Shown here: positions 52,459-58,268 of the stretch, piece by piece
Layout: each line of letters starts with the position of its first letter
Position numbering within the stretch: the stretch's first letter is position 1
Source: an uncultured Muribaculaceae bacterium
GTDB taxonomy: Bacteria; Bacteroidota; Bacteroidia; Bacteroidales; Muribaculaceae
Direction of reading: 5' to 3'
Length of the DNA: 64,000 bases
NCBI GenBank assembly: GCA_904502025.1
Contig: CAJGDJ010000005.1
Location: 7,158 to 71,157, forward strand
Notes under the pieces: model-generated
Told to the model about the DNA's origin: nothing
Databases searched by the model: none
The model's input: the letters and a program-made list of their open reading frames with translations, nothing else
Program-made: the position numbers and the translations under genes

Positions 52459-54837
52459 ATGTACAAATCTAAAATCAGTAAAACTTTAGCAACAATAGCC
52501 CTTTTGCTATCTATCTCTTTAGCATCGTGGGCTGATAACGGAGTGATTTCTATCGCAACTCCATCAGGACGTGTAGTAACAGCTACCGCCATAAACGATA
52601 ACATCATCAAAGTTTCTAACTCAGCGGCAGGAGAAGTTATTCCTAATTCTCAGTCAGCAATACTTGCTCCCCAAAAATTCAACGGAGAGATCATCTCTCA
52701 AGGGAACACCAAAATACTTACCACTCCATCAGGAGTGATTGTAGTATTGAATGGAAACGACGGCAGCATTTCAATCAATGCCGGAAACGATCGCATGATT
52801 GCCGATAACGGTGTTCGTGCATTAATTGATGGCAAACAACAGCTTTCGCTCGCAACTTCAGGTGTTGGTTCATACTATGGTGCAGGCGAACGTGGACATA
52901 GCCTTTCTCTCAATGGCGATACGCTTGTGATGTACAACAAACAAAACTATAGCTACATGAAAGGCGAAAAACGCATCAACCAAATGAATATTACAATGCC
53001 ATTGTTCATTTCATCTAATGGCTATGCCGTACTTTTCGACGACTATGCCGCCGCCGAAATGATTATGGGCAACCCTATTAAATACATAACCGAAGGAAAA
53101 GAACCGGTATCATACTATTTCATCAATGGAGGTGGCACTCTCGAAGGTGTAATGAAAGAATACACACTTCTCACCGGTCGTCAAGAGCTTCCGCCATTCT
53201 GGGCTATGGGATATATCACCTCGAAATATGGTTATAAAACCGAAGCCGAAACACGTGGCGTGATTGACACTCTCAAACGCGAGGGCTATCCGGTTGATGG
53301 TGTCGTACTCGATCTTTATTGGTATGGCAAAGAAGAAGATATGGGGCGTTTATCTTGGGATCCCATTCAATGGCCTACTCACAAAAAAATGCTCGCCGAC
53401 CTCAAAAAGAAAGGTGTTAACACAATCATCATTTCTCAGCCATACGTATTGACCAATGGTCGTGCAATTGATAACTATAACGAACTTTCTTCTAAAGGTA
53501 TGTTCTGTCGCGACTCCATGGGCAACACCCACGAAGTAACTATTTGGGTTGGTTCGGGTGGCATGTTCGACGTTTCCAATCCCGACACTCGCCAATGGCT
53601 TCGCAATCGCTATAAACAGCTCACCGACGAAGGTGTAGGTGGTTGGTGGGGCGACCTTGGCGAACCTGAAGTACACCCATTCTCAATCTACCACCACAAT
53701 GGTAAGACTGCTCGTGAATATCACAACCTATACGGAAACGAATGGAGCCGTATCATCTACGACCTATACAAAGATGAATACCCCGATACTCGCCTCATGA
53801 CCATGATGCGTGGGGGTACAGCCGGATTACAACGTTTCAGCGTTTATCCTTGGTCAACCGACGTTTCTCGCTCTTGGGGTGGTTTGCAACCTCAAGTAAC
53901 AATTATGCTCAATTCGGGACTAAGTGGTATGGGATATATGAGCCACGACGTAGGTGGATTTGCTATCGACCCAGCCAACCCTGTTGACCCTGAATTATAT
54001 GTGCGTTGGTTGCAACTCGGCACATTCTCTCCTATCCTCCGCACACACTCGCAACAAGTTGCCGAGCCATATAAATATCCTGAACAACGCAACATCATTC
54101 TCAACCTCATCAACGAGCGTTATAGATGGTTGCCTTATAACTACACTCTCGCCTACGAAAATGCCTCTCAAGGGTTCCCTATGGTGCGTCCGCTTAATTT
54201 CTACAGCAAGCAAGACACTCGTTTCGACAACATCGACGACCAATACCTATGGGGACGCGACGTTATGGTTGCTCCTGTCATGACTCAAGGTGCAACATCT
54301 CGCCACATCACCTTCCCTTATGGCAAATGGGTTGACTACAACAACCCCACTATAACCTATAATGGAGGCGAGAACATCAGCTATAATGCTCCTCTTGAAG
54401 TATTGCCACTCTTTGTGCGTGCAGGAGCATTCATTCCTCAAGCCAACTATAAAATGGGCAACACGGGCGACTACACCAATGATTGCTACACTGTGAAATA
54501 CTTCCCAGTTGACGGAGTAAAGTCAAGCTACACATTGTTTGAAGACGATCGAAAATCAACACGTTCTCTTGCCGAAAATGCTTATCGTCTTATCGAATTT
54601 ACCGGCGATGCAACCGCATCATCAACCACAATCAACATTAAAAGCAAAGGAGATTATGCAGGAGCAAAAGCGTCAAAGAAAATGACAATAGAGCTTAACG
54701 GCATCACTACCAAACCTGCCGGAGCTACCATTAACGGCAAAAAAACATCAGTGAAATATGATGCCAAAGCATCAACTGCGACCCTCACATTCAATTGGAA
54801 TGTAGCAAACGAGGTCACAATCGTTGTAAAGAAGTAA
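52459..54837 (+). CDS. GH31 family glycoside hydrolase, secreted
   Basis: 792-residue GH31 enzyme with a signal peptide (KTLATIALLLSISLASWA). An N-terminal beta-sandwich, a (beta/alpha)8 barrel from about residue 220 (AMGYITSKYGYKTEAE) and C-terminal beta domains are visible. The nucleophile candidate is D399 in WWGDLGEPEVHP and the acid/base candidate is D497 in SHDVGGFAI. Most GH31 members are alpha-glucosidases or alpha-xylosidases; the GDLGEPE version of the motif differs from the common DMNE and recalls GH31 transglucosylases. It is a single gene with promoter and terminator, not in a sus operon. Substrate is uncertain. Confidence 0.9.
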   Translation: MYKSKISKTLATIALLLSISLASWADNGVISIATPSGRVVTATAINDNIIKVSNSAAGEVIPNSQSAILAPQKFNGEIISQGNTKILTTPSGVIVVLNGNDGSISINAGNDRMIADNGVRALIDGKQQLSLATSGVGSYYGAGERGHSLSLNGDTLVMYNKQNYSYMKGEKRINQMNITMPLFISSNGYAVLFDDYAAAEMIMGNPIKYITEGKEPVSYYFINGGGTLEGVMKEYTLLTGRQELPPFWAMGYITSKYGYKTEAETRGVIDTLKREGYPVDGVVLDLYWYGKEEDMGRLSWDPIQWPTHKKMLADLKKKGVNTIIISQPYVLTNGRAIDNYNELSSKGMFCRDSMGNTHEVTIWVGSGGMFDVSNPDTRQWLRNRYKQLTDEGVGGWWGDLGEPEVHPFSIYHHNGKTAREYHNLYGNEWSRIIYDLYKDEYPDTRLMTMMRGGTAGLQRFSVYPWSTDVSRSWGGLQPQVTIMLNSGLSGMGYMSHDVGGFAIDPANPVDPELYVRWLQLGTFSPILRTHSQQVAEPYKYPEQRNIILNLINERYRWLPYNYTLAYENASQGFPMVRPLNFYSKQDTRFDNIDDQYLWGRDVMVAPVMTQGATSRHITFPYGKWVDYNNPTITYNGGENISYNAPLEVLPLFVRAGAFIPQANYKMGNTGDYTNDCYTVKYFPVDGVKSSYTLFEDDRKSTRSLAENAYRLIEFTGDATASSTTINIKSKGDYAGAKASKKMTIELNGITTKPAGATINGKKTSVKYDAKASTATLTFNWNVANEVTIVVKK

Positions 54838-54867
54838 GCAGCACCAATAAAAAACGAAATAGAACCG

Positions 54868-54912
54868 AAAAAGAATCTCAATCGCTGAATTTATGCGATT
54901 GAGATTCTTTTT
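54868..54912 (+). terminator. Terminator of GH31 gene
   Basis: A perfect 18-bp stem (54868-54885 against 54895-54912) with a 9-base loop, ending in five T. The loop and flank (54885-54940) resemble part of repeat R3 at 21366-21420. Confidence 0.9.
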
Positions 54913-55244
54913 GCGATTAACAAGCCCTCTATATATGATTAAATCATTGAAGTAGTGCGAAGCACATGAAAGCGAAGCGTCTATAATAACCGCGTGGTTG
55001 AGGTCAAAGACCGAAACCTCCGGTTATTACAATCTACACATCTGCGTCTGACAGACGCGAAATAATCATATAGCATAAATCACGATATTTGCACCATTCC
55101 CGTCCTCCGGACGGCTTGGAGAGGAGGATTGATTATTCCTTTCCGAGGGTATCGCTTCGCTCTACCCTCGGTTATTATAGACACTACGCTCTCCCGTGCT
55201 TCGCACGCATTTGCCCTCTAAAAAGTTTTATCGGACACCAATAA
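54885..55244. repeat. Dispersed intergenic repeat, copy R2
   Basis: Non-coding, hairpin-rich. The part 55077-55244 matches R1 30811-30979 at about 90% by eye. An inverted partial copy lies upstream: GCGTCTATAATAACCG near 54977-54993 is the reverse complement of CGGTTATTATAGACGC, found in R1 (30904-30919) and nearly so in R2 itself, so the element can fold on itself. It overlaps the terminator at its left end. No coding potential. Confidence 0.75.
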
Positions 55245-55263
55245 GTTTCGATAGCCTCATAAA

Positions 55264-56247
55264 TCATAGCCCGAAATAGCAACTCACGTATGCCGAATAA
55301 TTGTTGTCGGCTCCGACTACTGAAGGGATTGACATTCGCACATTTGGAGCAATCTTCACATACTTACACACATTAAATTCAGCTCCAACCATCATTGCAT
55401 CTTCATCTTTTGCTATGTTCCAATTTTTTTTCGACATAAGTTTGTCATATCGGGCAAAAATATTTACCAACTTACTCAATGTTGCCGAACCATATACCGA
55501 AAATCCATATAGATCGGCATCTTTGACAAATCCTGCATTTTGATAGATATTATACTCCGCTCCGAGCGAAAAACAATCGTGCTTATATCCCACAAACGCA
55601 GCCCAATTATAGGCATCTTTTGCTCCATTTTGTGCTGATTCATTCAACGAACCATAACCACGCAACACCAATCCCTTTATTGGAGTGAATGTTACTCCTA
55701 ATCCATATTGCAACCCATCTTTCACCTGCACCTTTTTATATCCTTCGCCATTCACAACGATAGCATCGGCACTTACCCATGGGGCAAATTGATATGCTAT
55801 CGAAAGACCAAGGTCGGCACTGCTCCCAAATTTATATTCATCTTGGAACGACTTCATTATATATCGATAACCCCAGAACTTTTCTTGAGCTTTGAATTGA
55901 GTGGTGGAAATCATACCTCCATCAAGCGTCAAGCCGCCTGTTTTCCATGTTACTTGTGCATTTTTGATATATGCGATATAATGATAATCATCTACAGCCT
56001 TGGGCTGTCCCACATCAAGCACTGCCTTTATTTGTAATCCTTTGCCAAGTGAATACTGATAACCCAAATAGCTTCGATCGAGTTCAAATCCACGATCATC
56101 TCTTTCGGCACCAAAGCCGGTGTGAACATTTGCAAATACTTGAATTATGGCTTTCCCTTGGGGCTTCGATACAGCTTCATTATCGCTTGCTTGAGCCACC
56201 ATCGACGACACAAAAATCGTCAATAATAATATTAAATACCTATTCAT
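55264..56247 (-). CDS. Outer-membrane beta-barrel protein, porin-like
   Basis: 327-residue protein with a signal peptide (YLILLLTIFVSSMVAQA) and alternating beta-strand pattern through the whole length, ending in YVSCYFGL. It resembles the phosphate-selective porin O/P-type outer-membrane proteins of Bacteroidota (FELDRSYLGYQYSLGKGLQIKAVLDVG). The start is the ATG at 56247; the frame extends six codons. No neighbour suggests a substrate. It lies next to tRNA-Arg and downstream of repeat R2. Confidence 0.75.
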   Translation of the reverse strand: MNRYLILLLTIFVSSMVAQASDNEAVSKPQGKAIIQVFANVHTGFGAERDDRGFELDRSYLGYQYSLGKGLQIKAVLDVGQPKAVDDYHYIAYIKNAQVTWKTGGLTLDGGMISTTQFKAQEKFWGYRYIMKSFQDEYKFGSSADLGLSIAYQFAPWVSADAIVVNGEGYKKVQVKDGLQYGLGVTFTPIKGLVLRGYGSLNESAQNGAKDAYNWAAFVGYKHDCFSLGAEYNIYQNAGFVKDADLYGFSVYGSATLSKLVNIFARYDKLMSKKNWNIAKDEDAMMVGAEFNVCKYVKIAPNVRMSIPSVVGADNNYSAYVSCYFGL

Positions 56248-56308
56248 TCTTTCACAAATAAGCATCGAAACACAATCTCTACAGTGAGATTATCAACTTA
56301 GCTTATCT

Positions 56309-56383
56309 TGGTACTCCGGAGCAGAATCGAACTGCTATTTACTCTTTAGGAGAGAGTCGTTCTATCCATTGAACTACCGGAGC
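56309..56383 (-). tRNA. tRNA-Arg (anticodon CCT)
   Basis: 75 bases including an encoded CCA (56311-56309). Acceptor stem GCTCCGG/CCGGAGT, anticodon stem ACTCT/AGAGT with loop CTCCTAA giving anticodon CCU, and T-arm with GTTCGATTC. Its promoter lies upstream, overlapping the end of folA. The only other tRNA in the window lacks an encoded CCA. Confidence 0.96.
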
Positions 56384-56403
56384 TCATTGCAATTTTTGCG
56401 TGG

Positions 56404-56435
56404 CAAAGATAGTGGTTATTGGCGAGATAAGCAAA
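56404..56435 (-). promoter_or_regulatory. Promoter for tRNA-Arg, overlapping folA end
   Basis: TTTG at 56435-56432, a 20-base spacer and TATCTTTG at 56411-56404. The -33 element lies inside the last codons of folA (stop at 56416-56418). Transcription would start near 56399. Confidence 0.75.
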
Positions 56436-56907
56436 CAAAGCAATAATCAACACCACTACGCTCATCGGCTATCCACCCACTTTCTTCATCTATTTGCCAT
56501 TCATCGGTATCAATAGTCGGGAAAAAAGTATCGGCATCAACCACATCGGCATCTATCTCGGTGAGATAGATTTTAGATGCATATTTAATTGCTTCTCGGT
56601 AGATTTCCCCTCCGCCAATAACAAACACTTCATCTACGTTGCCTGCCACCGCGAGAGCATCTGAAAATGACCCTACTGTAACAATGCCCTCATGTTGATA
56701 GTCGTTTTGACGTGTTATTACGATATTTTTGCGACCGGGGAGTGGACCTTTTGGAAATGATTCAAACGTTTTACGCCCCATAATGATAGGGTGTCCCATT
56801 GTTATCTCCTTAAATCGACGCAAGTCGGCACTGATGTGAAACAGTAAATCCCCTTTACGACCTATTGCGTTATTATTTGCCACTGCTACAATTATAGATA
56901 TCTCCAT
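56416..56907 (-). CDS. folA: Dihydrofolate reductase
   Basis: 163-residue NADPH-dependent enzyme that reduces dihydrofolate. The N-terminal VAVANNNAIGRKGDLLFHI, catalytic Asp in SADLRRFKE, IMGRKTFESF and the VIGGGEIYREAIKYASKIYLTEI region are typical. Length is normal. It lies downstream of thyA on the same strand, the common pair in which thymidylate synthase makes dihydrofolate and FolA recycles it. A repeat-rich 138-base gap separates them, so co-transcription is not certain. Confidence 0.95.
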   Translation of the reverse strand: MEISIIVAVANNNAIGRKGDLLFHISADLRRFKEITMGHPIIMGRKTFESFPKGPLPGRKNIVITRQNDYQHEGIVTVGSFSDALAVAGNVDEVFVIGGGEIYREAIKYASKIYLTEIDADVVDADTFFPTIDTDEWQIDEESGWIADERSGVDYCFVCLSRQ

Positions 56908-56927
56908 ACCATTTTTTTCATTATATT

Positions 56928-57019
56928 ATTCTGTCTAAAAAACAGTCCTCCCCTGTTTTAGGGGAGGTGGGTCAGCGACCCGGAGGGGTTAGTCCCTTCT
57001 GTCATTCTGTCTAAAAAAC
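56928..57019. repeat. GC-rich palindromes flanked by a 16-base direct repeat
   Basis: An exact 16-base direct repeat (ATTCTGTCTAAAAAAC) lies at 56928-56943 and 57004-57019. Between them sit a perfect 8-bp hairpin (56947-56954 against 56960-56967) and a GGGT/ACCC hairpin (about 56969-56981), then GGAGGGGTTAGTCC. The pattern is that of a small palindromic mobile-like repeat inserted between thyA and folA. Confidence 0.65.
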
Positions 57020-57045
57020 TCTTTGCGTCATTCTGGCTGAAACCA

Positions 57046-57840
57046 TTAGACTGCGACTATTCCTTTGATATGTGGATGTGGGTCATAATCCTCAAGCTTG
57101 AAATCCTCATATTTGAAGTCAAAGATGCTTTTTACATCAGGATTAATCACCATGCGAGGAAGTTTGCGTGGCTCACGTGACAACTGCTCTTGAATTTGTT
57201 CAAAATGATTATTATAAATATGAGCATCGCCAAGAGTGTGAACAAAATCACCAGCTTCAAGACCTGTAACCTGTGCTACCATCATAAGCAACAACGCGTA
57301 AGATGCAATATTAAATGGCACACCGAGGAATGTATCGGCACTGCGTTGATAGAGTTGAAGACTCAACTTACCATCAGCCACATAGAATTGAAAAAATGCA
57401 TGACATGGAGGAAGATTCATATTAGGAAGGTCGGCAACATTCCATGCACTCACAATTATGCGACGTGAGTCGGGATTATTTTTAATTGTCTCGATGACCT
57501 CCGAAATTTGATCGATATGACCACCATTATAGTCGGGCCATGAACGCCATTGATAGCCATAGATATGCCCTAAATCACCATTCTCATCAGCCCATTCATT
57601 CCATATTCTCACACCATTGTCTTGAAGATACTTTGCATTAGTATCCCCCTTTAAGAACCACAATAATTCGTGTATAATTGATTTGAGGTGGAGTTTCTTT
57701 GTTGTGAGCAATGGGAAACCATCGGCAAGATTAAAACGCATTTGATAACCAAACACACTTCGTGTTCCTGTACCGGTTCGGTCACTCTTTTGAGTGCCAT
57801 TTTCCATAATATGGCTCAATAAGTCAAGATACTGTTTCAT
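57046..57840 (-). CDS. thyA: Thymidylate synthase
   Basis: 264-residue enzyme that methylates dUMP to dTMP using methylene-tetrahydrofolate; the length equals that of classical ThyA. The ATG at 57840 (MKQYLDLLSH) is used; the reading frame runs 72 codons upstream but through the promoter and a repeat, so that extension is rejected. The dUMP-binding RRIIVSAWNVADLPNMNLPPCH with the catalytic Cys, the DRTGTGTRSVFGYQM start and the VDYHPHPHIKGIVAV-like end (DYDPHPHIKG) are intact. It is followed by folA. Confidence 0.96.
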   Translation of the reverse strand: MKQYLDLLSHIMENGTQKSDRTGTGTRSVFGYQMRFNLADGFPLLTTKKLHLKSIIHELLWFLKGDTNAKYLQDNGVRIWNEWADENGDLGHIYGYQWRSWPDYNGGHIDQISEVIETIKNNPDSRRIIVSAWNVADLPNMNLPPCHAFFQFYVADGKLSLQLYQRSADTFLGVPFNIASYALLLMMVAQVTGLEAGDFVHTLGDAHIYNNHFEQIQEQLSREPRKLPRMVINPDVKSIFDFKYEDFKLEDYDPHPHIKGIVAV

Positions 57841-57857
57841 AATAACATTATTTTTTA

Positions 57858-57889
57858 CAAAGATAGTGCAAGCCGAGTGCAAATGCAAA
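57858..57889 (-). promoter_or_regulatory. Promoter for thyA
   Basis: TTTG at 57889-57886, 20-base spacer, TATCTTTG at 57865-57858 on the minus strand. The start would be near 57853, a leader of about 13 bases. The -33 element lies within the first copy of the upstream repeat. Confidence 0.8.
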
Positions 57890-58020
57890 TTAAGCTTGCT
57901 TAAATTTGTTTTGCCGAGGCGAAGCCTATCTAAGACGATGTCAACGTTAGTGCAAATCGAGAGCAATAACAAAAATAAAACTTGTTTTAATTTTGTATTG
58001 CCGAGATGTAGCCTAAAAGA
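57866..58020. repeat. Two copies of a ~70-base repeat upstream of thyA
   Basis: Two related stretches, 57866-57934 and 57950-58020, share GTGCAA..CGAG.GCAA, an AACTTGTTTTAATTTTGT-like core and TTGCCGAG...AGCCTA. The elements are in direct orientation about 84 bases apart. Similar sequences upstream of genes are familiar to me from other Bacteroidales genomes, but this is from memory. Confidence 0.65.
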
Positions 58021-58100
58021 ACAGAATGACACAATGAGCAGAAGGGCATAAGACAATTAAATATCGTAGGGACAAATATACAGTCAACCAAAATCAGGAT

Positions 58101-58163
58101 ATTAGAGTCCTTAAAGTCGTTAGTGACCTTAGAGACCTTAAAGACCTTTACGACTCTAAAGAC
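58101..58163. repeat. 9-base tandem repeat array T2
   Basis: Seven imperfect 9-base units, for example TAGAGTCCT, TAAAGTCGT, TAGTGACCT, TAGAGACCT, TAAAGACCT. It lies 17 bases beyond the A/T run of the terminator at 58181. It is the longest of the three arrays. Confidence 0.8.
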
Positions 58164-58180
58164 TTCGATGCCATGAGCAC

Positions 58181-58216
58181 AAAAACAAAGCGAGCATCCC
58201 ATGAGGATTGCTCGCT
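58181..58216 (-). terminator. Terminator of RCC1-LRR operon
   Basis: A stem of about 12 pairs (58189-58200 against 58205-58216, with one mismatch and one U-G pair), followed on the minus strand by TTG and five T. Conserved with the two other cassettes. Confidence 0.85.
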
Positions 58217-58226
58217 CGTATTAATT

Positions 58227-58248
58227 TATAGGAACTATATTTCCTATA
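58227..58248. repeat. 3' UTR palindrome, copy 2
   Basis: TATAGGAA and TTCCTATA around a 6-base spacer, between the stop codon of the RCC1-LRR gene and its terminator. Identical to copy 3 at 62773-62794. Confidence 0.75.
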
Positions 58249-58268
58249 GTTTTCTATTTATCTGCTAA

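Noticed and set aside
57841..58056. 72-codon N-terminal extension of thyA
   Set aside because: It would run through a consensus promoter and a repeat, and the product from the ATG at 57840 already has the full length of the family.
58101..58163. 9-base tandem array considered as a CRISPR array
   Set aside because: Units are contiguous with no spacers, only 9 bases long and degenerate, and no cas genes are nearby.
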